A stretch of 64,000 bases of DNA from Sipunculus nudus (taxonomy: Eukaryota; Annelida; Sipuncula; Golfingiida; Sipunculidae), in the NCBI GenBank assembly GCA_026874595.1, contig CM049314.1:55969812-56033811 (forward strand), read 5' to 3'. Made by a program: the position numbers and the translations under genes. Each line of letters opens with the position of its first letter. The first letter of the stretch is position 1. The notes under the pieces were generated by a model that did not search any database, was not told the origin of the DNA, and worked only from the letters and a program-made list of their open reading frames with translations. This document shows positions 1-11,839 of this stretch, piece after piece.

Positions 1-163
1 CATGTTACGAAGAGGTTACGGATAGAGACCCATGTACGGCCCGACGGAGCTGACCACTATATCACCAGCCAGATGAGGATGTTGTAAATAAATATATCTG
101 GAGCGGTGAGCTCCTGGCCACTTACACAAAAAGTAATCATTTCAGCTTGATCGGTGAGGGGGA

Positions 164-262
164 CAATCTGAAAAGTAGGGGGGTAACCTGAAATCAGGTT
201 CAGACTATCTGAAATCGATTTCAGATTAATGGGGGGTAACCTGAGAGGGGGGGGGGGGCGTA
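164..262. repeat. G-rich and palindromic short-repeat cluster
   Basis: The stretch alternates G runs with GTAACCTGA/AATCTGAA words. It holds a perfect 20-bp palindrome at 207-226 centred on ATCGAT, an imperfect one at 184-199 (AACCTGA..TCAGGTT), and a G run at about 245-256. The sequence could form hairpins or a G-quadruplex. No coding signal is seen. Confidence 0.5.
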
Positions 263-663
263 ATCTGAAGTCCTTGCACCGGTATAAATATCATGACAGA
301 GTGCAAATATTACATTAATGTCAGAATCGTTCTTACATGAATCTTCTGTTTATACACAATATTGCACATTTATTTTGGGGTTGGTCACATGTTTGTCTGT
401 AAAACTTTCTCCATTAATTCATATTAGGTGATTAGCATTAGTTCTAATTCTGATGAACATCCAACACTTTCAGGATTAGAACTGTCCAGATTTCATTCCA
501 ATGTCCTGATTTCAAGTACTTATGCATTACTCTATAATAATTATTATCTCGCAGAAATTCTATATGTTATATTTATAATATAAAGTCACTGATTAATGTG
601 AGATGCATTTGCTGTTCACTTCTCTTACTTCATTGCATTGCTGTTGTCCGTTCCATCTAAAAT

Positions 664-1307
664 ATAAAGGTATCCTGTAGCCTGGATGTAGCATATATTA
701 ATAGTGACAAAGACTTACTGGAGTATTCACACCTGAAGGGTTAGGGTAACCTGTATCCCAGATATACCTTATATTAATACTTCCTGGAGTATAGTCTGAT
801 TGGTGATTTAAAATTTGAAGGGTTAGGGTAACCCGTCTCCCAGATATACCATATATTATTAGTTAAAAAGACTTATTGGAGTAATTCAAGTTTGCAGGAG
901 GAGGTTAGCCCGTATCTTGCATTTAGCATATATTAATAGTGACAAACACTCCAGTATTCATACCTAAAGGGTTCGGGTAACCCATATCCTAGATTCAGCA
1001 CATTTTAGTAGTGAACAACACTTACTGGAGTATTTAAAGGCAGAAGGGTTTGAGTAACCTATATCCCGGATATAGCATATATCACCAGTGAGGAGCACTG
1101 ACTGGAGTATTTCATGTCCGTAGGGAAGGTTACCTGTATCCTTGAAAAGCATATATTAATAGTTACTAAAAATATCTCGAGTATTTTATGTCGAAGACTA
1201 AGGGTCACCCTGTCTGTAATATACCATATATTAACAGTGATAAACACATTGGTTATTTCTTGTCTGAAGGGTTAGGGTAACCCATAACCTTATAAAGCGT
1301 ATATTAT
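664..1307 (-). repeat. Degenerate 77-bp satellite, array 1
   Basis: About eight divergent copies of a unit of roughly 77 bp. Each carries GGGTTAGGGTAACC, then a gap, then AGCATATATTAATAGTGA and a CTGGAGTATT box. It is the same family as the arrays at 25.2 and 57.7 kb but in the opposite orientation and more decayed. Short open frames inside it are incidental. Confidence 0.85.
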
Positions 1308-2097
1308 TGCCCAAAAACAATTTTTGCAGTTCATCAATTGCTTAATATTTATTGTGCTAAAAAAACTCAACTCGCATCCCCTTCTTTAAACTTTTATTTT
1401 ACATACAGACCTCATTCAATTTTTATACTCATTATCATCATGACTTATGCAATCTCCCTGCCATGTTTTTGACTTCTCATAGGGCCAATGATATAAGTGT
1501 CTGTAATATATACAGTACATGACCCGCTCCATTTATATTAACACATACAATGGTTAAAAATATTCATAAGTTTCTTTACATCAATTCCACTAACACATAT
1601 AGCAGTAACTCATCTTTTTTTTTAATAGTAAGATGTTTTTGCCTCGGCAGTTGCCACAGTATCCATAAAAATTATTTGCTCCACTTCGTGGCTTGCCCCC
1701 CCACCCCAAACTATATTTACATCCTCACACTAACCACATATCCACAACAATAGGGTGTTATATTATGCCGCTTATACAAACACCTTATAATACAGTGTTT
1801 CTCTGACGTGTCCTTCTGATCCTAGGATAGTTTTATTTAATTACTCCACTTTTTTAATGACAGATTTTTATTTTTTTTTTTTTTTTTGCTTTTTATTGTC
1901 AACAGATGACCAATTCTCTATCCAATTGAGACAATTTACAACAGATAACATTACATTCATGATGTTAGAAATCTTTCTGTACAGTTTGTGTTTTGCAAAA
2001 ATCATATGCATACAAGGCTAATATATTGCAGATGGGTTCACTACATGTTACATTATGGACAACTTGCAACATGACTTCTGTGTGATTTAATATCCCT
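1308..2097. other. Non-coding stretch
   Basis: AT-rich sequence with a T run of about 20 near 1867-1887. I see no exon with splice signals. It lies just past the 3' end of the KDZ-type gene. Confidence 0.5.
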
Positions 2098-2103
2098 TTT
2101 ATT
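2098..2103 (-). terminator. AATAAA polyadenylation signal of KDZ-type gene
   Basis: TTTATT on the plus strand is AATAAA on the minus strand, about 140 bp beyond the TGA at 2244-2246. Spacing and strand fit the 3' end of the KDZ-like transcript. Confidence 0.5.
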
Positions 2104-2243
2104 GAAGATGGGCTTAGATACCAAAATTGTGCTCAATTATGTTCCAAAGTCAGTACCAAAATTGGCCCTTAAGATAAGGCTACATTCAACATTCTCAGGA
2201 GAGACATTTTATAATGCCCTGGATCAATGCTACTGCTCTGTCA

Positions 2244-2902
2244 TCACCCCAATGTGGATTGAACATGGGTGTTCCTAGCATGTACTGCCTCTTGCAACAA
2301 CCATTTGAACTTATGAACTGTCATTTTTCTGACAATGCGTTTGAACCGATTTAACCAACTAAATGCTTGTTCGGCGCTTTCTGTATTTGTGTTACGTATT
2401 TCCACAAAACGGTCTAAATGAGGGTGATACCTACAAAGGGGCCCATCCAAGGGCATGCATGTTGCTTTGACATGCTTGGTTACATGGAAAATATCCACAA
2501 GAAAATCACAGTTTTGGATGAGCAATTGTGCTCCAGGATTACCATTTTTGGCTAGTTTAGTCAAGAAGGGATGCAGCTCACAGGCTCGGTCATATCCAAT
2601 GTATCTTAAAGTGTCTGGAAATTGTTCCATCAGTGACAGCAGAGCATGAAATACTTGGCTGCTGGACTCACATGTATACATCTCCTTCAAACTCACTATG
2701 ATCCCACATGGTTTGACAAAAGCAAGCACACCTGCTGTTGTGTTGTAAAATGTGGTCAATTTTTTCTCGTCTTTGCATCCTGTCATAACTGTAGAATCCT
2801 CGGGCAATGGCAGATCTTTGGTTGACAGTTCCTGTATCGTGGTTTTCAACATCATGTCACACAAGGTAATTCTCAATCTCTTCTCAATCCCTTGCCCTTT
2901 AC
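2244..2902 (-). CDS. KDZ transposase-like gene, 3' terminal exon (catalytic core)
   Basis: This is the last coding exon of a minus-strand gene. It opens after a clean acceptor (TTTTATTTGTAG) and runs 219 codons to TGA. Visible motifs in order: TAGVLAFVKPCGII, then GYDRACELHPF (the YD..C box of KDZ transposases), DIFHVTKHVKATC (D.FH...H...C box), and TESAEQAFSWLNRFK, which resembles the family's E-x-x-E glutamate region. In this family the D and E residues form an RNase H-fold DNA-cutting centre in the nucleus; that role is known for the family and inferred here. The phase (2 nt first) accepts the 1 nt left by the exon ending at 5074. The gene may be a transposon gene or a host-adopted derivative. 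An upstream in-frame stop at 13674 argues that the full protein is no longer made. Confidence 0.72.
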
Positions 2903-3619
2903 CTACAAATAAAACCAAATTTGTATTTCATTATCATATTGTTACCTTAGGTTTGGTTTACTTATCCCTAACTATTCATTCACAATTGTGCATGCATTTG
3001 CAAACACACGTTGATATTTTATTGCTTGACATAATAGAACACTTTAACTGTGCTTTTGCTTTTCATTATCGTTTTGCACTATCTACATTCAGTCTCTGTT
3101 ATACGGCATATACATATATTATTCAGCTATTATAGTCCTGCCAGTCAGGAACACTCATGCTACTGCTCTCATCTGCACCTGTTTGTTAGTGCACAGACAT
3201 GGTTGTTAACACCCTTCAGTATTTCATGGATCACGAGTACACATACCCTTGCCATGGATATTTTCCTTATACAATTAACAGTCTTATACATATTTCATTA
3301 TTAGTCCTTTAATGGGAAATATGCACCTCATAAGGCATATCTGCTGCATATATAACTGCTATGTATGGGATCTATATAGTGGGGTTGGCCTTCTGTTTCC
3401 ACACAATTGGGCATATATGGTGATTCTGTCTTGAAAAAGGTAATTCTTTCTACTATTCACATGGTCCATTGACTGGTGGATGAGAAAACTTCCTGAGACG
3501 GTTGTACTTGGCTCATTGAAGACCATATGATTAAACCATTCTCAAAATATTTTACCTACGACAAATGGACAAACAAATGTTACACCTATACTTGTGCAGA
3601 ATTTTTTTCTGATTGGTCA
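2903..3619. other. Intron sequence of KDZ-like gene
   Basis: AT-rich intron. Both strands show short open frames but no exon with matching splice sites and phase. Nothing else recognised. Confidence 0.4.
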
Positions 3620-4235
3620 ATTGGTTCCCGAGATATGTGGGTTTATGTGTGGAAACAGATGCACAAATGGACGCAGGGCAGAGCGGAAACGTCAGGGGTC
3701 AAGGTCACATGGTTAGGCACCAGTTCACATGTGACCCAATAATTGTGTAAGTTTCGGAAAAATCCATCCAGTAGTCTCAGAGGAGTTCTCCGGAAATGAA
3801 CACAGCGGGGGCGGCGGCGGAACCCAGTCAAAAACATAGTATCCGCAAAACTTTGTTTGGCGTATACAATTATATAATACAGACCTAATTTCTGCCATGT
3901 ACAGAGGAACTAAATAGGGGAATATTTAAGAAAAATATTAGGAAAAACAAATGAGTGGTTTGAATATTAGGCAGACCTGAAGTGTGAAAATAGGTTTTTA
4001 ATACAAAATTGAGGTGTTTGTTTAAATATTCAAAGGAACAAAGTCACAAAGACCTAGTTTTTGGTTTGGTAGGAGATCTTGGGGGCATCTAACATTATGA
4101 GGAAATTACAATTCCTAGGTCTTACGGTTTCAAAATGTGCCACGTCTTCAAAAAGACAGACGGACAGGCGGAAGGACGACAGACAATGGACTACAACTTC
4201 TGCTCAGTCGGTTCATAGTTTGCTGAGGTAAAAGG
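3620..4235 (+). repeat. Dispersed repeat with GGAC-type tract
   Basis: Two repeat segments lie together. At 3620-3830 is a segment with AATCCATCCAGTAGTCTC and GGAGTTCTCCGGAAA and a GGCGGCGGCGG run. At 3830-4235 is a 5'-truncated relative of the repeats at 27.5, 39.4 and 59.9 kb: shared landmarks are ATACAGACCTAATTTCTG, CCTGAAGTGTGAAAA, TTGGTAGGAGATCTTGG and a closing GACAGACGGACAGGCGG tract. It sits in an intron of the KDZ-like gene. Confidence 0.7.
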
Positions 4236-5073
4236 ACCAATGGTGGCGCTAATGTCTCCTGCAGACTACAATGTTATTAATGAACTTTGAACAACTTTTA
4301 ATTTTGGAAAAGTCATGAATTTGTTTATTTCATTGAAATATTATATGATTCTGTGTGTATAAAAATATGCAGTATTCAAGGTCAAAGTCAGGGTCAGGTT
4401 GTGATGCCCTTAAATAAGCACCATCCAATAATCTATTCTGATAAATATGCATACTTTAAAGTAAACCGTCCATAAGTCCTGACTTACAAAGCTCATTGTA
4501 CTGTCCAGTGGTAAGGTGGGAGTATATTCAGCACAAATCATGTAATGAATAAAAGGTTACGCCATTGATTTGCATTACATAAAAACTCTTTCCAAGATAT
4601 TCAGTCAACCAATTTTTGGATCAAATTGTGCAATAAAGCAGGAGACATTTAAGAAGTTTTCTAATTTCCCTTGAGATGGCTTCGTCAACGTCAACAATCT
4701 CTCCTAATTCTAAACATGACCCAATTTGAAATTGGAAATGTCCTCCCACCCATATCTTTGCTTTTGTCTAGTTGGGGACATATCAATCAACTATGCATGG
4801 GCCAGTGGTGGTTCACCTCTGTTGCTTGACCTGCTTCCTTGGTACAATTTTATTCAGATTTTTGTAATGGCATCTCTTTTTTGACATATGTGGTATGACT
4901 TCTCCTCTGTGTTGTTTTTGTCAAGTATTCTGCACTATCTTTTGATAAATAGGGATCAGGTTTTGTTTGGCATTGGGTAGGTTGTTTTCTTACCACCATG
5001 TCCCAATTCAACAAGGGACGAACCCAGCATTACATCTTAAAATAATAATGTTATCAATATAACCCTTGTTTAC
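4236..5073. other. Intron sequence
   Basis: AT-rich with no supported exon. At 4378-4405 there are several GGTCA-like words in a row, possibly remnant repeat sequence. Confidence 0.4.
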
Positions 5074-5250
5074 CTTCACAGGGTGTGCAGTCACTATTTG
5101 TTGCATTGTTCATTGTAGTTTTTGGTCTTGCTTTGCTTGTCACGGCTGCTGGATGTCCATCATGTTGTGTCTTTATGGAGCCCCTTGAAGTAACAGTACT
5201 TTGCTCATCTGTCTCTGGAAATGGAAACCATGTATTAGCATCCCCAGTTT
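5074..5250 (-). CDS. KDZ transposase-like gene, linker exon
   Basis: Minus-strand exon ending at a good donor (GAAG|GTAAAC at 5074/5073). Two acceptors keep the same frame: one at 5250 (AAATAG) and a stronger one at 5214 (TTTCCATTTCCAG). It encodes about 47-59 residues rich in S, T, K, N and Q, including TDEQSTVTS and a closing CTPCEG. This looks like a flexible linker before the catalytic exon. It starts with 2 nt and ends with 1 nt, which matches both the exon ending at 10267 and the exon starting at 2902. Its 5' part resembles the exon at 8471-8661 at both DNA and protein level (TG..AN...DEQST), so the two are probably duplicated or alternative exons. Confidence 0.5.
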
Positions 5251-6700
5251 CTATTTATGTTAGTAATCAAAACACCCATATATGCCATATTATTCCACAA
5301 TGAATCCCCCCCCCAGACAACACAGACATGTATGTCCAGCTCATAATTTCCTGTTGTTGCTTGTCAGTTTTGTATTGTATTTTACAATAAGTTTTATTAG
5401 CCATATAAGCTTCACTGTCTTCTCGTCTTGTGTACACTAAATAAGAATAAGTTAAAGATATGTAATATAGATGTATGTGAGAAGGTATTATGAGTGCCAG
5501 GTGAAATACAGTGGATATGATCAGTCTGAAAAGTCTCATATATGGACCATCTACAAACTTGGTGAAAATATATGACACATGCCATAACAAACAACTTATG
5601 TTAAAACTCCTTTAATTTTTTCCTCAGGAGTTCATGCCAAATTTTGCTTATATTTGGAAGGTTATTATGCCTATAATAAAAAGGATGGGGACCTGGTATG
5701 TTGTTTTATATGCATGGATGTTGTCTACATCAAACTTACCCTCATAGTCTGTTGTCCAAGTCCAGTAACAGTTAACTGACTGATGAATGCATGTTGGTAT
5801 CTGTCGTATGCTCTGCTTTATTTTAATGTTATTATTGTTAAAATAATATCAGGATTGGTTAAATGGTTGAACAGTTTAACAAGTGTGTGTATTTTATTCT
5901 TGGTGATTTCAAAACTTCATTCCAATCTCAACTATACTTTTGACATTTTATTACCTTGTATTATACATACCAGTGTTGTCAATATTTTTTGGGTAATAGC
6001 ATTAATGTTATGTTTTGGTGTGTGTATTGTGCATGAATTGTATCCCTGTATCCTAACTATGGTAAGGTCAAAACTGTCATGTTCATACACCACAATAGTA
6101 CATTTGTTGTAACACCTATCATGTGACACTGTTGATAATTAATGGTTCTTCAGTACGGTGTGTTTCCTACAATTGTTATACAAGGGACCCAACTGTTTTG
6201 CCTTTTACCTTCTTTATTGTTAATGGTACAATAAGCTTTGACTAGCGGTGTTTTTCGGATAATGATAGCCCTTTACAATTGAAACTGAGCACAACTGTGC
6301 CACTTATGGCTTGGTGTAATAAATGTTACTACCATCATTAATCAGTAGATTATGTTCCTGACCTATACAAGTTCCTCTATTTAACACTGTGCCTGATAAT
6401 GTTTGGTGGTCATTTTCAATAATGTGCCAAACCTGCTATTTGGCTCCTCTCCCATCTGATTCTTTGATCTATATCATCTTGGTATCTATTTCCTACGCTA
6501 CTATATTGTCTGCTATGGAAAACTAGAATATCAACCAAAAGCTGACAAAAGCCCTCGGCAAAAAGAACAGTGTTTATAAGTGGTTATATTAACAAGTACA
6601 AAATAATTCTTCTCACAGGGACCTATAACTGTACATGTCTCAGTTATAAATTTAACCTGGAAAAGTATGTACCATGTTTCATAATAATCCACCAAATGCT
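5251..6700. other. Intron sequence
   Basis: AT-rich sequence. A 109-codon plus-strand open frame at 5783-6112 is strongly hydrophobic and reflects T-rich composition; I do not consider it a gene. No repeats recognised by eye. Confidence 0.4.
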
Positions 6701-7805
6701 TCCTGAAAAATAAGCCCCGAAGTTTTATTCTATTCTAAGTCTGTACTCTTGAAAGTAGGTCAGGGTCACCCATCTTTGAACATGACCAAGATTTTGTAAA
6801 CATGCAACAGCACTGAAAAAATAAAGTTCCTGTGTTGAATACCTTTGGAAAAATTTTGCTCACAGGGCCAAAGTTGAAAAATCTGATAAATTTCAGTAAA
6901 ATTGAGAAATTGTAGGAGGCGGCCCAAACTTGTCCAGCAGGTACAAACCAATAGTCCCAGTGATCATAGTTAGTTTTGTGAAAATCCACTGAATGCTTCC
7001 TGAGAAAAAAGCTAATAAGTGTCTATAATCAGCTGTAAAACATAGAAAAATAGGTCAAGGTCACCTATCTTTAAACTTGGCCGAGTTTTTTTAGATATAC
7101 ACGTTCACCAAAGAAATAACATTTATACGGAGATTCCTTTAAGAGATATCCCGCTCACAAGATCAAAGTTGAAAAATCCGGGAAAAATTCATAAAAAATC
7201 AGAAATTGTAGGTGGCAATACATAACTTGTGCAGCAGGTACAGACCATCAGTCCAAATGACCATAGTAAGCTTTGTGAGAAAAAAGCTAATAAGTGTCTA
7301 TAATAAGCTGTAAAACATAGAAAAATAGGTCAAGGTCACCTATCTTTAAACTTGGCCGAGTTTTTTAGATATACATGTTCACCAAAGAAATAACATTTAT
7401 ACGGAGATTCCTTTAAGAGATATCCCGCTCACAAGGTCAAAGTTGAAAAATCCGGGAAAAATTCATAAAAATTCAGAAATTGTAGGTGGCAATGCATAAC
7501 TTGTGCAGCAGGTACAGACCATCAGTCCAAATGACCATAGTAAGCTTTGTGATGGTTCCTGAGAAATAATATTCTAAGAGTTTTTCCATAATCAGCTGTA
7601 AACGTAGGAAATTGGGTCAAGGTCACCCATCTTCAAATTTGACAGAGATTTTGTCGACAAACATTCCACAAAAGAAAGAAAGATTCCTACGGTGAATCCA
7701 TTTAGAGATATCCTGCTCACAAGGTAAAAGTAAACAGATGCCAGACAGACAGAGGGAAGGACAGCTTGGGTGATATCAATAGCCCATCAGCCTAGGGGCT
7801 AAAAA
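6701..7805 (+). repeat. Tandem repeat of about 285 bp, four units, with GACAGACAGA tail
   Basis: A block recurs at a step of about 275-295 bp, marked by GTCA(A/G)GGTCACC starting at 6759, 7054, 7329 and 7616. Shared parts are CCGCTCACAAG, AAAGTTGAAAAATC, AGAAATTGTAGG, TTGTGCAGCAGGTACAGACC and CATAGTAAGCTTTGTGA. Units 2 and 3 are nearly identical; the outer units are more diverged. The array ends at about 7740 in GACAGACAGAGGGAAGGACAG, as the GGAC-tract repeats elsewhere in the window do. A tandem core plus a short microsatellite is the layout reported for bivalve Pearl-type elements; that assignment is tentative. Confidence 0.75.
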
Positions 7806-8470
7806 GAAATTGCAGATACAATCGGGCCCCCTTTTTTTATTTCTTTATTCATCAACAGATGACACTGTGTGACTAAAGTGCTTTTTTCATTTCAATGCTA
7901 CAGTATATTGGTTTTTTTAGTTGGCAATATTATTTACAATATTATGTGTTCCCATACATTAAAGTAACTTTGCAACTCCTTTTAAAAACGTGTGTTGTCT
8001 GTGGCTGATTTATTGTTGCATGGAGAGTTCAATTTCACCAGCTAATGTTATTATTCACTGGAACACTTCACCCCTTGTAAACCATTTATGCATCATTTAC
8101 TGTCTACATCGGGGCTGGGAACTATATTAAGTGGGGTCTTATATGGTCCCATTGCAGTCACACCTCAAGGTGTATATTGTTTGGTTTATGCAGTAATTGA
8201 AGAGTTCTGATGGAGGATTTTACATTATTTTGTATTGGCCTTATCACCAGAGTCATAGTAACAGCACTTCAATCTTGTGATAAATAACAGAATGTGAAAC
8301 CTCTATGTACCAGCAGTAGGTCCATTATAAAATATATACCCTCACTGTAATATGCCTAAGGTCCTTAAATTCTACAATGGGCCAGTCTGGCAATTTGGCT
8401 TGCACTTCATAATATAACATTTCCCTTCTTGTATTTTACCTACCAGTACTTTTACAGTGGGTCCTAAGAG
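7806..8470. other. Intron sequence
   Basis: AT-rich; I see no exon, repeat unit or RNA gene in it. Confidence 0.4.
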
Positions 8471-8661
8471 TCATGCCTGTTTTGCCTTAGTTGCCTTTGA
8501 TTTCCCTTTTGTGGACGGACGTGATGGTTCTCCTTGTTCAGATGTGTTCTTTTGATTCTGTTGGTCATTAGTGCTCTGTTCATCTGGTGGTGGTAAAAAA
8601 CGCATTATATTAGCAAGTTTTGAACCAGTTACAGTTTGAAATTGACAGATCTCAGGTCTCA
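8471..8661 (-). pseudogene. Second version of the KDZ linker exon, ends in a stop
   Basis: Minus-strand exon-like segment after an AG at 8663-8662. Its first 2 nt complete the codon left open by the exon ending at 10267, so it could splice in place of the exon at 5250. It encodes 63 residues: RPEICQFQTVTGSKLANI, then PPPDEQSTND, then a low-complexity S/T/K/Q tail that ends at TGA (8471-8473). The TG..AN...P..DEQST pattern is shared with the exon at 5074-5250. No donor is seen before the stop, so use of this exon would give a protein without the catalytic core. Either a decayed duplicate exon or an alternative terminal exon. No AATAAA is visible close downstream, which favours decay. Confidence 0.4.
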
Positions 8662-10266
8662 CTAACTACAATTATGATACATGTATGCTTTCATCTGGAA
8701 TATTTGGTACAGTGAAACTCCTACAGACATCTCAGTAATGCAGACATTAAATCCTGTCCTACAAAATTGCCACTATCTTATGTTTAATGTAAACTCAGTA
8801 TAGCGGGGAACTCACTATCCTCACTGTCCCACCTACGTATGTAGTACTTATTATGAATCTTTAAGGCAAACAGGCATTGCACTACCTTTGATTTGACCTT
8901 GTAGGACCTGTTTTGGTTAAAGTGGTTCAACCCCAGGACATGTGTAATACGATGAACCATTGTGAGTGTACATGCGAAATTCCTCCCCCCTTTCTTTTTC
9001 TCTCTCATAAACCTTTCAGCTTTTTATAAATTACAACAGTTGATATGTACTGGTGTTTAAGCAACTTTCAGTGATTTGGTAAACTGTAATTGAGGGCGGT
9101 TTGGCGAGATAAGAAGGTTATATTCATGCTTAATGTATACTAATTTAAAGTGTTTAGTTATGAATGATTTATTTGTGGGAATTAACATTTTTACTTAGAC
9201 TTAAATGGAGCTTAGCTTTTAGCATTACTGTTAGGGAGATCTCTGTGTATCCAATTAAGGGGAACTTAGTACGTATTTTTAGTCAGGAAATAGGTTTTCT
9301 ATTTAGTATAGTTTTTCAGATTCAACCTTCACAAATACGGGTGTTTCTTTCAGACTTAAAACACTTATTAGTTAGGTGGTAAGGGAACACATGTGGGTGA
9401 CTGTTAATGCTTAGGTGTAGTTTTACTTTTGAATTTGGAACAATAAACAATTATGGGGTATTCACTGTTATCTTAGGGTAGAATTTAGGATTTAAATTAA
9501 ATTTTCTCATCTTTGATGAAATCATTAACATTAATTTCATTCTATTGATACAGCTTTTTCATCTTTGATGCAGTCATTATCATCAACCTCATTGTAATTG
9601 ATTTTTAATTATATAATTATATGTTTTAACTTTTAAACTTGTGTTATGCATGATTTTGGAGGCAACAGGGTCAATGGATGTCTGTTGTGTGTGCCTGATT
9701 AAATTTCCTCACCAGTTCTTCCTTCTCCTCTTTTTTAATAGTTGAAAAATTATTTGGACGTGTAGTTTTTGTAAATTGTTTGGAAGCTTTAATTAAAATC
9801 CATTTGCCCACTGATCCTTGTATATTGGGTGCGAGACAAATGCCAAGGCACAAAGGCCATCCTGGTGAATTGGTGGTTTAACAATATTTCAGCTATGATT
9901 GAAATAAAATATATGTAGTTCATATGAAGCGTAAACATAATAAAAAGAAAGGATATCAGACACATTCATTGATGATTTAACACAACATGCCAATATTCTC
10001 CAAACGGGACAACTCACTAATAGGGGCAAATATTCCAGTCCCTTGAGTGTTCCATTGTTCCCATTTAGGATATGTCAGCTTCATACTGTAATGTTTCATT
10101 AATTTGTTTAAAATGCTTTATGATACACCACACACATTGTATTATTTTTATCCTTATTGCAGCTGAAACTGAGCACTTATTTATATATAATGCCTGGGTG
10201 ATTTTTTTTTGGAACAAATCTTGACACAGAGTACTCTGTAATTTCACAATTTTGTGAAACAATTAC
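8662..10266. other. Intron with two weak candidate exons
   Basis: At 9861-9737 (minus) an open frame starts with 2 nt in the right phase after TTCACCAG and reaches CTG|GTGAGG; it encodes a K/T-rich stretch but has no supporting motif. At 9008-8784 (minus) there is a 74-codon open frame with a donor-like GTGAGT. Neither joins cleanly to the next exon, so I leave both uncalled. Confidence 0.25.
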
Positions 10267-10492
10267 CTGCACTTTCATATTCCTGATGTCCTCTACAATA
10301 CTTGGAAGGTGCACGATTTTGGCATCCCATCACTGGTGAATTAGGGCAGGAATTGAACACCTTTGGCATGTTTGGTCCCATCTCAACAGAGCACTTGGGT
10401 GCAGCACAGACAGCACGGCGCAGTTTGGCATTCCCATCTATAGTGATGTATCCTTCTCTGCATCCCTTTCTTCCGCATGTGTGATGTGCCCA
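10267..10492 (-). CDS. KDZ transposase-like gene, Cys-rich exon with DGN motif
   Basis: Minus-strand exon between a clear acceptor (TTTTTCTTTATAG) and donor (GCAG|GTAATT), 226 nt, entering at phase 0 and leaving 1 nt. It encodes about 75 residues. CGRKGCREGYITIDGNAKLR holds the DGN..L.R box that in KDZ transposases carries the first catalytic aspartate. It is followed by Cys/His pairs (VCAAPKC, SCPN, MGCQNR, YCRGH) of the zinc-binding type found with this family. Entry phase matches the CAT|GTAAGT donor at 13140, and exit phase matches the acceptors at 8661, 5250 and 5214. The matching phases and continuous motif order are the main evidence that this is one spliced gene. It is not in the duplicated block, so it is present once here. 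Confidence 0.7.
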
Positions 10493-11054
10493 CTATAAAG
10501 AAAAAGGGATATGCGTGAGGCCATCCCAGCCTTAGTTAAAACACTGCTTTTATTAAATTATTATTAATCTTACGTTTTTGTGTCAGTTTTATATTCATTC
10601 TGGCAGGTTTTTATTAAGGTACCACGAGCGATTGTTTTGAATCATTCATGACACATATATGTTGACGGACCGACAAGAAAACTGGTGTTAAATTCATTGT
10701 CATAAAGGTGATAATAAGAGATAATACATATTACTTAACAATATCTGTTTACCTTAAAATGATAGCTTGGATGTTTACATCATGTTAACCTGGTGAAACC
10801 CCGGCTGCGTGATATAATTAAGCTGTTTTGTGCAGTGGAAAACTGCTCCACCGTGAAAGGGTTCTCACTAAGTGTAATACAAACATTAAAACACCCTTGA
10901 TCATGTGTCTTCAAGATTTAATCAGTAAGGCAAGTACCCCCGTAAATATCTATATAAACATTACATCTGCATTCTTTCATTCTCTCTCTTTTCTCTACTC
11001 TCTTTGTGAATATGAAATGAATTATACAATATTGCACTACTTACATATAACTTT
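10493..11054. other. Intron sequence
   Basis: AT-rich intron; no supported feature. Confidence 0.4.
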
Positions 11055-11786
11055 CTCGGACAAAATAATGTTATTAAGTGAGCAAGTCTGGGATCCATTA
11101 TAATTAATTTAACCCTCTTTCCGTCTCTCTCTCATTATATCTCTCATTCTATCTCTCATTCTATCTCTCATTCTATCTCTCATTGTTTCTCTTTCTCATT
11201 CATTCATTCATTCATTCTTTTTTTCTCTCGTCATATACATCGTTATTGGAAAAAATAAAGCGATTAAATGAGACAAGTCTGGGATTCATGAAAATTAAAC
11301 TCATTTATTAATCAATAAATTCATTCATTTATTCTTTCTTTCTTTCTTTCTCCTTCCTTTATTTTATCTCTCCTTTATCTTCTCTCTCCATCTGTTTATG
11401 AGTCTAATAATGCAATAATTGCAATATAAGATGTACCGTTGTCAGCAAAGCAAAATTATTAAATGAAACAGGTCATAGGAACCATGAAAATTAATTAACT
11501 ATCTCTGTCCGTCTCTCTCCCATTCTTATTCTGATTATTTCTTTCTATCTCTCTCATTCCATCTCTCATCCCTTCATTTATCCATCCTTTCTTTCTCTTT
11601 CTCTCTCATTCATTCATTTATTCTTTCTCTCCATATATATCGTTATCGGAAAAGTTATTAAATAAGATCCATCAAAATTGAATAACTCTCTCTTCTCATT
11701 CTTTCTTTCTCCCTCTCATTCATTCATTCAATCATTAATCCAGTCTTCCCTTCTCTTTCTCTCTCTCTCTCTCTCTCTCATATAAT

Positions 11787-11839
<53 letters not shown>

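Noticed and set aside
5783-6112. 109-codon plus-strand open frame
   Set aside because: Very hydrophobic and T-rich, no splice sites or recognised motif, inside an intron of the opposite-strand gene; composition explains it.
8784-9861. Two minus-strand candidate exons between the DGN exon and the linker exons
   Set aside because: Acceptors are weak and the exit phase does not match the next exon; kept only as a note.
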